NCBI RefSeq assembly: GCF_014650995.1
Contig: NZ_BMWA01000011.1
Location: 1-64,000, forward strand
Source: Streptomyces viridiviolaceus
Lineage (GTDB): Bacteria; Actinomycetota; Actinomycetes; Streptomycetales; Streptomycetaceae
Direction: 5' to 3'
Length of the DNA: 64,000 nucleotides
The notes beneath the pieces are model-generated. The model was not told the origin of the DNA and ran no database searches. It saw nothing but the letters and a program-made list of their open reading frames with translations. The translations under genes were made by a program, and so were the position numbers. Below are positions 1 to 9,402 of the stretch, in pieces; within the stretch, counting starts at the first letter, position 1; each line of letters opens with the position of its first letter.

Positions 1-263
1 CGCTTGGCGTGGGAGATGTCCTGGCCCTTGTACAGGATCTTCCCGCCCGTCGGCTCCAGCAGGCGGGTGATCAGCCGGCCGGTCGTCGACTTGCCGCAGC
101 CCGACTCACCGACCAGGCCGAGGCTCTCGCCCTCGGCGACCTGGAAGTCGACCCCGTCGACGGCCTGGACGGCGCCGACCGTGCGCGGGATCGGGAAGCC
201 GCCCTTGACCGGGAAGTGCTTGGTCAGACCGCTGACGTCCAGGAGCGGTTCCGCGTTGCTCAT
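1..263 (-). CDS. Oligopeptide ABC transporter ATP-binding subunit (OppF/DppF type), 3' part cut by window edge
   Basis: Only the first 87 codons lie in the window. They begin MSNAEPLLDVSGLTKHFPV and carry a complete Walker A motif (GESGCGKST), followed by the start of the ABC domain (LEPTGGKILYKG). The HFPV opening with an insert before AVDGVDF is typical of the second ATPase of Opp/Dpp importers. It lies 26 bp behind the OppD-type ATPase and is the last gene of a five-gene operon running leftwards. The ATG at 263 was chosen because the protein then starts at the normal ABC position. The ATPase powers uptake of short peptides at the inner face of the membrane. Family assignment is secure; the exact substrate is unknown. 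Confidence 0.92.
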   Translation of the reverse strand, partial: MSNAEPLLDVSGLTKHFPVKGGFPIPRTVGAVQAVDGVDFQVAEGESLGLVGESGCGKSTTGRLITRLLEPTGGKILYKGQDISHAK

Positions 264-289
264 GATGGTGAAGTCCCGTCTCTTGTACG

Positions 290-1327
290 TCAGTTGTGCC
301 GAGCGCCGGCGAAGTCGGCGAAGAGTTCCCTGCGCTGCTCCGGCGGCAGGTGACAGGCCGAGCCCCGGCCGTCGACCACGTCCAGCAGGGGCCGCTCCGT
401 GGAGCAGCGTCCGCCCGGCACCTTCTCGACGAAGGCGCACCGGGGGTGGAAGCGGCAACCGGAGGGCGGGTTGAGCAGCGAGGGCGGCGAGCCCGGGATC
501 GGCGACAGGGGAACGTCCACCGGTCCGTCCAGGCTCGGCATGGAGCTCATCAGGCCCAGGGTGTAAGGGTGCTGCGGAGTGCGGAGGACCTCGTGCTTGG
601 TGCCGCGCTCCACACACCGGCCGCCGTACATCACCAGCACGTCGTCCGCGATGTCGGCGATGACACCGAGGTCGTGGGTGATGAAGATGATGGCGGTGCC
701 GAACTCCTGCTGGAGGTCCTTGAGCAGGTCCATGATCTGCGCCTGGACCGTCACGTCGAGGGCCGTGGTCGGCTCGTCCGCGATCAGCAGCTCGGGGTCG
801 CAGACCAGCGCCATCGCGATCATCGCGCGCTGGCGCATACCGCCGGAGAACTGGTGCGGGTAGTCGTCCACCCGCACGTCCGGCTGCGGGATGCCCACCC
901 GGCGCAGCATCTCGATCGCCCGCTCCCGGGCCTCCTTCTTGGAGGCACCGGTGTGCTTGCGGTACGTCTCGCCGATCTGCTTGCCGATGGTGTGGTACGG
1001 CGACAGCGAGGCCAGCGCGTCCTGGAAGATCATGGACATCTTGTTGCCGCGCAGCCGCTCCAGCTCCCGCTCGGAGGCGGTGAGCAGGTCCTTGTCGTCG
1101 AGGACGATCTCGCCCTCGATGGCCGTGCGGTCCCGGTCGTGCAGGCCCAGGATCGTCAGGTTGGTGACCGACTTGCCCGAGCCCGATTCGCCCACGATGC
1201 CGAGCGTCTTGCCCTTGGCGAGATCGAAGGAGAGCCCGTCGACGGCCTTAACGATGCCGTCCTCGGTGGAGAAGTGGACCTTCAGGTCCCTGACGGAGAG
1301 GAAGGGCTGCTGATCGGTGCTCGTCAC
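290..1327 (-). CDS. Oligopeptide ABC transporter ATP-binding subunit (OppD/DppD type)
   Basis: 345 residues, normal for the family. Walker A is GESGSGKS, the signature is FSGGMRQRAMIA, and Walker B is LLIADEPTTALD; the H-loop lies in FITHDLGV. The C-terminal oligopeptide/dipeptide extension has the PPSGCRFHPRCAF cysteine motif, which in some relatives ligates a metal or Fe-S cluster. The GTG start has a GGAG ribosome binding site. The gene follows the DppB-type permease by 71 bp and precedes the second ATPase by 26 bp, so the two ATPases probably form a heterodimer. It is part of the leftward peptide importer; the substrate cannot be read from sequence. Confidence 0.95.
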   Translation of the reverse strand: MTSTDQQPFLSVRDLKVHFSTEDGIVKAVDGLSFDLAKGKTLGIVGESGSGKSVTNLTILGLHDRDRTAIEGEIVLDDKDLLTASERELERLRGNKMSMIFQDALASLSPYHTIGKQIGETYRKHTGASKKEARERAIEMLRRVGIPQPDVRVDDYPHQFSGGMRQRAMIAMALVCDPELLIADEPTTALDVTVQAQIMDLLKDLQQEFGTAIIFITHDLGVIADIADDVLVMYGGRCVERGTKHEVLRTPQHPYTLGLMSSMPSLDGPVDVPLSPIPGSPPSLLNPPSGCRFHPRCAFVEKVPGGRCSTERPLLDVVDGRGSACHLPPEQRRELFADFAGARHN

Positions 1328-1398
1328 GGGGACGCTCCAGGAGGTGATGCGGGGGGTCGCCGGGTGGGGCGGTGGGAAGTGGCGGCTGCGGGCGGAGG

Positions 1399-2379
1399 TC
1401 AGGCGAGCCGGATTCGCGGGTCGATGAGGGCGTAGACGGCGTCGACGATGATGTTGAAGAACACGATCGCGCCGGCCGCCAGCACGGTCACACCCAACTG
1501 CATGGGCAGGTCGCTCTGGTCAACGGCCTGGATCGCGAGCCGGCCCACGCCCTGCAGGGAGAAGACCGACTCGGTGATGATCGCGCCGCCGATCAGAACA
1601 CCGAGGTCGATGCCGAAGATGGTGACGATGGGGCCCATCGCGCCACGCCAGGCGAACCGGAAGAAGACGTTCGACCGGGACAGGCCCTTGGCCCGGGCGG
1701 TGCGGACGTAGTCCTCGTTGAGCTGTTCCACCAACTGGGAGCGCGTCATCCGGGTGTAGTTGGCGGTGAAGATGATCGACAGCACCAGCCAGGGCAGCAG
1801 CAGTCCGGAGAACCATGCGGCCGGGTTCTCGGTGAGCGGCGTGTACGACGGCTGGCTGAGGATGCCGAGCTGCGCGACCAGGAAGTACATCGCGATGTAG
1901 CCGACGAAGTAGATCTGCAGCGAGGAGCCGAGCAGCGACACGGAGCTGGCGAACTTGTCCAGGAACCTGCCCTGCTTGACGGCGGCGAGCATGCCGGCGC
2001 CGACACCGACGATCAGGAAGACGACGGCCGAGCCGAAGGCGAGCGAGAGGGTCAGCGGCAGCCGGTCCATGATCGTGCCGAAGACGGGCTCGCTGTTGGC
2101 GAAGGAGTAGCCGAGGCAGGGCGCGTCGCAGTAGCCGTACCCGCCGTAGTCGCGGCCGGCGAAGACGCCCACGAGCCAGTGCCAGTACTGCATGATGATC
2201 GACTCGTCGATGCCCAGGTTCTGCCGGATCTGCTCCAGCGCCTCCGGCGTGCAGTTCTTGCCGCAGGACATCATCGCGGGGTCACGCGGAACTGCGTAGA
2301 AGAGCCAGAAGGTGACGGCGCTGATGATCAGCAGGATGACCATCGCGCCGGAGACTCGGCGGACTAGGAAGCGGAGCAT
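1399..2379 (-). CDS. Oligopeptide ABC transporter permease (DppB/OppB type)
   Basis: 326 residues with an N-terminal transmembrane helix (LVRRVSGAMVILLIISAV), a periplasmic loop of about 90 residues, then five further membrane segments. The coupling-helix region reads DYVRTARAKGLSRSNVFF, the EAA-type loop that docks on the ATPase. The loop contains paired cysteines (CGKNC and CDAPC) that could form disulfides outside the membrane. It forms the heterodimeric channel with the 342-residue permease of the same operon. The gene lies about 100 bp downstream of the substrate-binding gene. Strong family call. Confidence 0.94.
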   Translation of the reverse strand: MLRFLVRRVSGAMVILLIISAVTFWLFYAVPRDPAMMSCGKNCTPEALEQIRQNLGIDESIIMQYWHWLVGVFAGRDYGGYGYCDAPCLGYSFANSEPVFGTIMDRLPLTLSLAFGSAVVFLIVGVGAGMLAAVKQGRFLDKFASSVSLLGSSLQIYFVGYIAMYFLVAQLGILSQPSYTPLTENPAAWFSGLLLPWLVLSIIFTANYTRMTRSQLVEQLNEDYVRTARAKGLSRSNVFFRFAWRGAMGPIVTIFGIDLGVLIGGAIITESVFSLQGVGRLAIQAVDQSDLPMQLGVTVLAAGAIVFFNIIVDAVYALIDPRIRLA

Positions 2380-2481
2380 GGGGCGTGACTTTCCGGACGG
2401 GGCGCCGTCGCCGGGGTGAAGGGGGGTGGGCCCCTCGGGGCGGCCGTGCGGGTGGTGGCCGCCCCGAGGGATCGTGCGCGC

Positions 2482-4242
2482 TTACTTCTTGACGTACATC
2501 TTGCAGAGGGCGATGCACGTGTTGCCGGCGTCGTACACGACGTTGCCGATCTTCGATCCGTACATCCAGTTGCGGATGGAGTGGTAGTCCGGGACGACCG
2601 GCGCCAGCTCCATGATCTGGCGGTCGATGGCGCCCCAGGCCTTGTTGGCCTCCTCCGGGTTGGTGATCTTGGATGCCGCCTCGATGGCCTTGTTCACGCC
2701 CGTGTCGTTGAGCTGGGCGTAGTTGTTGCGGCCGTCACCGATGTTCTCGCCGTGCCAGCAGGGGTAGAAGACCGAGTAGCCGTTCGGCCAGTCCGGGCTC
2801 CAGCCGGCGGCGAACAGGTCGTACTCGTTGTCGATCTTGCCGATCTGCGTGTAGAAGGTCGACTTGTCGACCTGCTTGTTGACGACCTCGAACCCGGCCG
2901 CCTCCAGGGCGTTCTTGATCGCGACGGCCTGCTTCACGGCGTTGTCCGACTGCTGGTACGCGATGACCAGCTTCTGGCCGACCTTGCCGGCCTCCTTCAG
3001 CAGCGCCTTGGCCTTGGCCGGGTCGCCGCCGGGCTTCTTGGTCGTGCCGTACAGGTCGAACTTCTCGTGGCCGGGGGTGACCGGGCTGAGGATGGTGGTG
3101 GCGATCTCGGTGCTGGCGGCGCCGCCGCGGATCGTCTGCAGCTGCTGGTGCGGCCAGGCGTAGTTGATGGCCTGGCGGACCTTGACGTCCTTGATGCGGG
3201 TGGTGTTGATCGGCCAGTAGTAGGTGACCGTGTCGACCTGGGTGAGGACGCGCTTCTTCAGCTCGGCGTTGGTGAGCACCTGGGCGATGCGCTCGGCGGC
3301 GACCTCGTTGAAGATCACCATCGAGTACTGGTCGTTGCCCTTGTCCGCGATGAAGCGGTCGGTGGAGGCCAGCGGCTGGAAGCCGAACTGGAAGACGAAC
3401 TTGTCCGGGTAGGCGTTGCGGATCGAGTCCGTCTTCGGGTCCCAGTGCTCGTTGCGCACGTAGGTCATCGACTTGCCGACCTGACGGCTCTCGATCTTGT
3501 ACGGACCACAGGAGAACGGGCGCTTGTCGTACTTCTCCTTGGTGTCGTGCTTCTTCGGCACCAGGGAGTAACCGCGCATGGCGAGGGTGTAGTTGAAGTC
3601 ACCGTGCGCCTCGTTGAGGCGGAAGGTGATGGTCTTGCCGTCGATCTCGATCGAGTCGAGGTGCTTGCCCTCGTAGGGGCCCTTGTACTTGTCGCCGCCC
3701 TCGAGCCACGACTGGACGTAGATCGGCCCCTCGGTGACGAACGAGGCGAAGAGGCGCTCGAAGGTGTGACGGAGGTCGTCCATGGTGACGTCCGAGCCGT
3801 CTTCCCACTTCAGGCCGTCCTTCAGCGTGAAGGACCAGGTCTTGCCGCCGTCCTTCATCGTGCCGGCGTCGGTGGCGGCGTCGCCGACGAGGGTGCAGCC
3901 GCCCTTGTCGTCGATCTTGTAGCCCGTCAGACCGCGCATGATCGGCACGGTGATGGCGGCCTCGGTCGAGACGTAGATCTGCGCCGGGTCCATGTGGTCC
4001 ATGTCGAACTGGTCCAGCGAGTACGCCGTCCCGCCCTTCACCGCGCCCTTGACCTCGGGGGCCGGGCCGGTCGAGTCGGCCTTGGTACCGACCGGGATGT
4101 TCATGGTCTTGCTGCCGCTGACCTTGGGGGCGTCGTTCTTGGCGGAACCGCCGCCGCCCTCGCCGCCGCACGCGGTCAGGACCGAGGACGAGGCCGCGAC
4201 CACGCCGGTGGCGATGAGGAAGTTTCTACGGGAGAAAGACAT
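2482..4242 (-). CDS. Oligopeptide-binding lipoprotein with twin-arginine signal (SBP_bac_5 family)
   Basis: 586 residues from the ATG at 4242; a TTG eight codons upstream is less likely. The N-terminus SRRNFLIATG is a twin-arginine motif followed by a hydrophobic stretch and the lipobox LTAC, so the protein is probably exported folded by Tat and lipidated on the outer face. The rest is a family-5 solute-binding protein (KTWSFTLKDGLKWEDGSDVT, then KVRQAINYAW). It captures extracellular peptides for the two flanking permeases. The order permease, binding protein, permease, ATPase, ATPase resembles the order published for bldK of S. coelicolor, but I cannot establish orthology and therefore give no symbol. 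Confidence 0.93.
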   Translation of the reverse strand: MSFSRRNFLIATGVVAASSSVLTACGGEGGGGSAKNDAPKVSGSKTMNIPVGTKADSTGPAPEVKGAVKGGTAYSLDQFDMDHMDPAQIYVSTEAAITVPIMRGLTGYKIDDKGGCTLVGDAATDAGTMKDGGKTWSFTLKDGLKWEDGSDVTMDDLRHTFERLFASFVTEGPIYVQSWLEGGDKYKGPYEGKHLDSIEIDGKTITFRLNEAHGDFNYTLAMRGYSLVPKKHDTKEKYDKRPFSCGPYKIESRQVGKSMTYVRNEHWDPKTDSIRNAYPDKFVFQFGFQPLASTDRFIADKGNDQYSMVIFNEVAAERIAQVLTNAELKKRVLTQVDTVTYYWPINTTRIKDVKVRQAINYAWPHQQLQTIRGGAASTEIATTILSPVTPGHEKFDLYGTTKKPGGDPAKAKALLKEAGKVGQKLVIAYQQSDNAVKQAVAIKNALEAAGFEVVNKQVDKSTFYTQIGKIDNEYDLFAAGWSPDWPNGYSVFYPCWHGENIGDGRNNYAQLNDTGVNKAIEAASKITNPEEANKAWGAIDRQIMELAPVVPDYHSIRNWMYGSKIGNVVYDAGNTCIALCKMYVKK

Positions 4243-4321
4243 GGGACACCTGCCAGAAGAGGGCAAACGGGACGGTTGGGCCGGCCGGACGGCGTTGAAC
4301 GAGCCGGATGGAACGAACGGT

Positions 4322-5350
4322 TCAGCGCTTGGACTTCGGGTCGAGCGCGTCGCGCACCGAGTCGCCGAGCAGATTGAAGGCGAGGACGAAGATCACCATC
4401 GACAGGCCCGGGAAGAGCATGAAGGTGATGTCCTCGGTGTAGAACTGGGCGCCGCGCTGGATCATGACGCCCCAGTCCGGGGTCGGGTCGATGATGCCGA
4501 CGCCGAGGAAGGCCAGGCCGGCCTCGGCGGTCACGAAGGCCGGGAGCATCAGCGTGGACTGGATGATGATCGGCGTCCACAGGTTGGGCAGCAGTTCCTT
4601 GAAGACGATCCGCCACGGCGACGCGCCGGTGACCTTGGCCGCCTCGACGAACTCCCGCTCCCGCAGGCCGAGTACCTGGCCGCGCAGCAGCCGGGCGAGG
4701 GAGGCCCAGCCGAACACCGCGAGCACCAGGATGAGCGAGACCGCCCGTAGCGCGGTCGGGATGTTCTCGTCGTCGGCGACGAAGAGGCCGTAGACGACCG
4801 GCATGAAGGCGATGAAGAACAGGGTCGACGGGAACGACAGGAGGATGTCGATGACCCGGCCGACGAAGTAGTCCGTCCTGCCGCCGAGGTAGCCCGCCGT
4901 GACGCCGACGACGACGCCCACGACGCAGGTCAGCAGGGTGGCGGCCAGGGCGATGCCCAGCGAGGTGCGGATGCCGTAGAGCAGGAAGGTGAAGACGTCA
5001 CGGCCGAGCTGCGGCTCGATGCCGAACCAGAACTCCGAGCTCATGCCGCCGTTGGGGCCGGCCGGGTACGCGAAGGCGTTGAGCAGTTCCGGACGCTCGC
5101 TGGCGTACGTGGTGTACGGGTCCTTGCCGTAGACCTTGGCGATGAGCGGGGCCGCGAGCGCGATCGCGAAGAAGAAGATCACGATGCAGGCGGATATGAC
5201 GCCCGTGCGGTCTCGCTTGAAGCGCTTCCAGGCCAGGCGGCCGGGAGAGCGGCTCTCGCTGCCCTTGGGGGTGGCGGGCGCGGGCGACCTGTCGACGCTC
5301 TCGTCGGTCACCTCGAGCGGGGCAGCCGCTGATGGAGTTGGGGGGGTCAT
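4322..5350 (-). CDS. Oligopeptide ABC transporter permease (DppC/OppC type)
   Basis: 342 residues, first gene of the leftward operon. A polar, proline-rich cytoplasmic N-terminus of about 45 residues precedes the first membrane helix (GVISACIVIFFFAIALAAP). The coupling loop reads LREREFVEAAKVTGASPWRI and the C-terminus GDSVRDALDPKSKR, both classic for DppC. The ATG at 5350 has GGAGCACC upstream. The gene is followed by about 80 bp and the binding protein. Its promoter must lie in the divergent region 5351-5842. Confidence 0.94.
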   Translation of the reverse strand: MTPPTPSAAAPLEVTDESVDRSPAPATPKGSESRSPGRLAWKRFKRDRTGVISACIVIFFFAIALAAPLIAKVYGKDPYTTYASERPELLNAFAYPAGPNGGMSSEFWFGIEPQLGRDVFTFLLYGIRTSLGIALAATLLTCVVGVVVGVTAGYLGGRTDYFVGRVIDILLSFPSTLFFIAFMPVVYGLFVADDENIPTALRAVSLILVLAVFGWASLARLLRGQVLGLREREFVEAAKVTGASPWRIVFKELLPNLWTPIIIQSTLMLPAFVTAEAGLAFLGVGIIDPTPDWGVMIQRGAQFYTEDITFMLFPGLSMVIFVLAFNLLGDSVRDALDPKSKR

Positions 5351-5842
5351 GGTGCTCCTGGCCCAAGGGAGGGTCTGATGACTCCGCAGGGCACACTCCC
5401 CTACGGGCTACGCCGGACTTTTTCAACGCAATTCGCTCAAGGTCAATAAAATCCGGGTCGGCTTGGCTTTCTCTTTACTTTCTTTGCCTTCCCTTGATCA
5501 CTTCGTAGCTACGCGGGTAGCGTGCTGTGATCGATCCGTGCCTTATGTCGGGCCAATTACGCTAATCGGGCAACGTGTTCGATAAGCGGACGCCAAGTCG
5601 TCGAGATGTGTACACCTCGGGTCCGCAATCCAACGGTTCGGCATCGGTTCGTGAGGACCCGTTGCGTCGACTGTTCGAGATCCTTTGTGGCGGGGTATGC
5701 GGATTCGCCTGCTCCGCCCGTGGGTGTCGGCGTCCGAGTGGAGGGGTCCTCCAAAGGGAGGTATGCGTGTGCGAGGGGCACCTTTTGCGCTGATATTGGC
5801 CGGTAATGGATCAGTGGACGAGTCAGGGCACGAGGAGGCACC
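5351..5842. promoter_or_regulatory. Divergent control region between two peptide-transport operons, with nested inverted repeats
   Basis: 492 bp without a convincing gene. The stretch 5430-5535 is much richer in A+T than the surroundings. Two inverted repeats share almost the same centre: GATCAC at 5496-5501 against GTGATC at 5527-5532 (centre 5514), and inside it GCTAC at 5508-5512 against GTAGC at 5517-5521 (centre 5514.5). An 8-bp palindrome GTAGCTAC sits at 5505-5512. This is what a dimeric repressor or activator site looks like, placed about 160 bp upstream of the leftward operon. The rightward binding-protein gene has an excellent ribosome binding site GAGGAGG at 5832-5838. No promoter hexamers are assigned. 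Confidence 0.5.
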
Positions 5843-7468
5843 ATGCGCGGAGCCACGCACGCCAAAAGGGCCGCATGCACGGCGGCGGTAGCCCTCGCGG
5901 CGGCGGCCTGCGGAGGTGGGGGAGGCGGCAGCGGCAGTGCCGCCGTGCTCAGTTCCTCGTGGGGTGACCCGCAGAACCCGCTGGAGCCCGCCAACACCAA
6001 CGAGGTGCAGGGCGGCAAGGTCCTCGACATGATCTTCCGGGGGCTGAAGAAGTACGACCCGGACACCGGCGAGGCCCAGGACATGCTCGCCCAGAAGATC
6101 GAGACCTCCGACTCGCAGAACTTCACGATCACCGTCAAGGACGGCTGGACGTTCAGCAACGGCGAGAAGGTGACCGCACAGTCCTTCGTCGACGCCTGGA
6201 ACTACGGCGCCAGCCTGAGGAACAACCAGCGCAACGCCTACTTCTTCGGCTACATCGACGGCTACGACAAGGTCCACCCCGCGGACGGGAGCAAGCAGAG
6301 CGCCGACACCCTGTCCGGACTGAAGGTCACCGGCCCGCTCACCTTCACCGTCAAGCTCAACCAGAAGTTCTCGTCGTTCCCGGAGACCCTCGGCTACGCC
6401 GCCTTCGCCCCGCTGCCCCGCGCCTTCTTCGACGACCACGACGCCTGGCTGAAGAAGCCGGTCGGCAATGGTCCGTACATGGTGGACAACTACACCCGCG
6501 GCTCCCAGATGTCCCTGCGCAAGTGGGAGGAGTACCCCGGCGCGGACAAGGCCCGCAACGGCGGCGTCGACCTGAAGGTCTACACCGACAGCAACACCGC
6601 CTACACCGACCTGCTGGCCGGCAACCTCGACCTGGCCGACGACGTCCCGGCCGCTCAGCTGAAGAACGTCCGGAGCGACCTCGGCGACCGCTACATCAAC
6701 ACCCCGGCCGGCATCATCCAGACGCTCGCCTTCCCGTACTACGACCAGAACTGGAGCAAGGAGGGATCGGAGAAGGTCCGCAAGGGCCTGTCCATGGCGA
6801 TCGACCGCGAGCAGATCACGAACACGATCTTCCAGAAGACCCGCACCCCCGCCACCGACTGGACCTCACCCGTGCTCGGCGAGGACGGCGGCTTCAAGGA
6901 GGGCCTGTGCGGGGAGTCCTGCGAGTACCGGCCCGACGAGGCGAAGAAACTGATCCAGGAGGGCGGCGGGCTGCCCGGCGGACAGGTCAAGATCACCTAC
7001 AACGCCGACTCGGGCTCCCACAAGCAGTGGGTCGACGCGGTCTGCAACTCCATCAACAACGCCCTGGGCAACGACCGAGCCTGCGTCGGCAACCCGGTCG
7101 GCACCTTCGCCGACTTCCGCAACCAGATCACCGGCCGGAAGATGAGCGGCCCGTTCCGCGCCGGCTGGCAGATGGACTACCCGCTCATCCAGAACTTCCT
7201 CCAGCCGCTCTACTACACCAACGCCTCCTCCAACGACGGCAAGTGGTCCGACAAGGAGTTCGACGACCTCGTCGACCAGGCCAACGCCGAGACCGACACC
7301 GCCAAGGCCGTCCGGACCTTCCAGCAGGCCGAGGAGGTCGTCCGGGACGACATGGCCGCCATCCCGCTCTGGTACCAGAACGGCAGCGCCGGCTACTCGG
7401 ACCGGCTGTCCGACGTGAAGCTCAACCCGTTCAGCGTCCCGGTCTACAACGAGATCAAGGTCGGCTGA
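5843..7468 (+). CDS. Peptide-binding lipoprotein (SBP_bac_5 family)
   Basis: 541 residues. A signal peptide with several basic residues (MRGATHAKRAACTAAVALAA) ends in a lipobox with Cys23, followed by a Gly-rich linker, so it is a Sec-type lipoprotein, unlike the Tat-type binding protein of the divergent operon. The mature protein opens WGDPQNPLEPANTNEVQGG, then carries family-5 features (FTVKLNQKFSSFP, VRKGLSMAIDREQI). It delivers peptides to the permeases encoded 8 bp downstream. The order binding protein, B-permease, C-permease, D-ATPase, F-ATPase matches what I recall for SCO5117-SCO5121 of S. coelicolor. Substrate unknown. Confidence 0.94.
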   Translation: MRGATHAKRAACTAAVALAAAACGGGGGGSGSAAVLSSSWGDPQNPLEPANTNEVQGGKVLDMIFRGLKKYDPDTGEAQDMLAQKIETSDSQNFTITVKDGWTFSNGEKVTAQSFVDAWNYGASLRNNQRNAYFFGYIDGYDKVHPADGSKQSADTLSGLKVTGPLTFTVKLNQKFSSFPETLGYAAFAPLPRAFFDDHDAWLKKPVGNGPYMVDNYTRGSQMSLRKWEEYPGADKARNGGVDLKVYTDSNTAYTDLLAGNLDLADDVPAAQLKNVRSDLGDRYINTPAGIIQTLAFPYYDQNWSKEGSEKVRKGLSMAIDREQITNTIFQKTRTPATDWTSPVLGEDGGFKEGLCGESCEYRPDEAKKLIQEGGGLPGGQVKITYNADSGSHKQWVDAVCNSINNALGNDRACVGNPVGTFADFRNQITGRKMSGPFRAGWQMDYPLIQNFLQPLYYTNASSNDGKWSDKEFDDLVDQANAETDTAKAVRTFQQAEEVVRDDMAAIPLWYQNGSAGYSDRLSDVKLNPFSVPVYNEIKVG

Positions 7469-7475
7469 GGGCGTC

Positions 7476-8399
7476 ATGGGACGGTACGTCGTCCGGCGGC
7501 TGCTCCAGATGATCCCGGTCTTCATCGGGGCCACGCTGCTGATCTTCCTGATGGTCAACGTGATGGGCGACCCCATCGCCGGCCTGTGCGGTGAACGGGA
7601 GTGCGACCCGGCGACGGCCGCCCAGCTGAGGAAGGAGTTCGGCCTCGACAAGCCCGTGTGGCAGCAATACCTGACCTACATGGGCAACGTCTTCACCGGC
7701 GACTTCGGCACCGCCTTCAACGGCCAGCCGGTCACCGAGCTGATGGGGACGGCCTTCCCGGTCACCATCCGCCTGACGATCGTGGCCATCGTCGCCGAGA
7801 TCGTCATCGGCATCACCCTCGGCGTCGTCACCGGTCTGCGCCGCGGACGCCCCGTGGACACGACGGTGCTGGTGCTCACCCTCGTCGTCATCTCCGTCCC
7901 CACCTTCGTCACCGGCCTGCTGCTCCAGCTGCTGCTCGGCGTCAAGTGGGAGTGGATCAGGCCGTCGGTCTCCCCCGAGGCCCCCTTCGACGAGCTGATC
8001 GTCCCCGGCCTGGTCCTGGCCTCGGTGTCGCTGGCGTACGTCACCCGGCTGACCCGCACCTCCATCGCGGAGAACCGGCGCTCCGACTACGTCCGCACCG
8101 CCATCGCCAAGGGCCTGCCCCGGCGCCGGGTCATCACCCGGCACCTGCTGCGCAACTCCCTCATCCCGGTCGTCACCTTCATCGGCACCGACATCGGCGC
8201 CCTCATGGGCGGCGCCATCGTCACCGAGCGGATCTTCAACATCCACGGCGTCGGCTACCAGCTCTACCAGGGCATCCTCCGGCAGAACACGCAGACCGTC
8301 GTCGGCTTCGTCACCGTCCTCGTCCTGGTCTTCCTGGCCGCCAACCTCCTCGTCGACCTGCTGTACGCCGTACTCGACCCGAGGATCCGCTATGCCTGA
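7476..8399 (+). CDS. Peptide ABC transporter permease (DppB type)
   Basis: 307 residues with six predicted membrane helices, beginning MGRYVVRRLLQMIPVFIGAT. The loop between helices 1 and 2 holds CGERECDPATAAQLRKEFGLDKP, normal for DppB proteins. The coupling loop reads DYVRTAIAKGLPRRRVITRH. It starts 7 bp after the binding-protein stop codon and overlaps the next gene by 8 bp, so translation is probably coupled. It pairs with the 333-residue permease to form the channel. Confidence 0.95.
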   Translation: MGRYVVRRLLQMIPVFIGATLLIFLMVNVMGDPIAGLCGERECDPATAAQLRKEFGLDKPVWQQYLTYMGNVFTGDFGTAFNGQPVTELMGTAFPVTIRLTIVAIVAEIVIGITLGVVTGLRRGRPVDTTVLVLTLVVISVPTFVTGLLLQLLLGVKWEWIRPSVSPEAPFDELIVPGLVLASVSLAYVTRLTRTSIAENRRSDYVRTAIAKGLPRRRVITRHLLRNSLIPVVTFIGTDIGALMGGAIVTERIFNIHGVGYQLYQGILRQNTQTVVGFVTVLVLVFLAANLLVDLLYAVLDPRIRYA

Positions 8400-9393
8400 G
8401 CAGCCGCCGTACGAACCAGAGCGCGCCATCGCCGGCACCGGTACGGGCGGTCAGATGGACCTCGCCGCGAGCGAGGCGACGACCCTGGAAGGGACCCCGG
8501 ACGGACCCGGGGGATCCGGGCCGGGGGGGTCGTCCGACCTCGGCGGCCGGCCGCGCAGCCTGTGGTCCGACGCCTGGCACGACCTGCGCCGCAACCCGGT
8601 CTTCATCATCTCGGGCCTGGTGATCCTCTTCCTGGTCGTCATCTCCGTGTGGCCGTCCCTGATCGCCCCCGGCAACCCGCTCCACTGCGAGCTGTCCAAG
8701 GCTCAGGAGGGGTCCCAGCCCGGCCATCCCTTCGGGTACGACGGGCAGGGCTGCGACGTCTACACCCGCACCGTCTACGGCGCCCGCACCTCGGTGCTGG
8801 TGGGCGTCCTCGCAACCCTCGGCGTCGCTGTCCTCGGCAGCGTGCTCGGCGGGCTCGCCGGGTTCTTCGGCGGCGTCGGGGACTCGATCCTGTCCCGGAT
8901 CACCGACGTCTTCTTCGCCATCCCCGTCGTCCTCGGCGGTCTGGTCCTGCTGTCCGTCATCACCAGCAACACCGTCTGGCCGGTCATCGGCTTCATCGTG
9001 CTGCTGGGCTGGCCGCAGATCTCCCGCATCGCCCGCGGCTCGGTCATCACCGCCAAGCAGAACGACTACGTCCAGGCCGCCCGCGCCCTCGGCGCCTCCA
9101 ACTCCCGGCTGCTCCTGCGGCACATCGCGCCCAACGCCGTCGCCCCGGTCATCGTCGTGGCGACCATCGCGCTCGGCACCTACATCGCGCTGGAGGCCAC
9201 CCTGTCCTACCTCGGCGTCGGGCTGAAGCCGCCCAGCGTGTCCTGGGGCATCGACATCTCCGCCGCATCCCCCTACGTCCGCAACGCCCCGCACGCCCTG
9301 CTGTGGCCCTCCGGAGCGCTGGCGGTCACCGTGCTCGCGTTCATCATGCTCGGCGACGCGGTGCGCGACGCCCTCGACCCGAAGCTGAGGTGA
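8392..9393 (+). CDS. Peptide ABC transporter permease (DppC type)
   Basis: 333 residues. A long polar, Gly-rich cytoplasmic N-terminus of about 60 residues precedes the first membrane helix (PVFIISGLVILFLVVISVW). The coupling loop NDYVQAARALGASNSRLLLRH and the ending GDAVRDALDPKLR define the DppC family. The ATG lies inside the end of the preceding permease gene. The ATPase gene follows after 9 bp. Confidence 0.95.
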   Translation: MPEQPPYEPERAIAGTGTGGQMDLAASEATTLEGTPDGPGGSGPGGSSDLGGRPRSLWSDAWHDLRRNPVFIISGLVILFLVVISVWPSLIAPGNPLHCELSKAQEGSQPGHPFGYDGQGCDVYTRTVYGARTSVLVGVLATLGVAVLGSVLGGLAGFFGGVGDSILSRITDVFFAIPVVLGGLVLLSVITSNTVWPVIGFIVLLGWPQISRIARGSVITAKQNDYVQAARALGASNSRLLLRHIAPNAVAPVIVVATIALGTYIALEATLSYLGVGLKPPSVSWGIDISAASPYVRNAPHALLWPSGALAVTVLAFIMLGDAVRDALDPKLR

Positions 9394-9402
9394 GCCGCCG
9401 TC

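Noticed and set aside
1..5350. Naming the leftward operon bldKA-bldKE
   Set aside because: The gene order fits, but placement relative to the neighbouring operon does not clearly agree with what I recall of S. coelicolor, and other peptide operons in the genus share the order.
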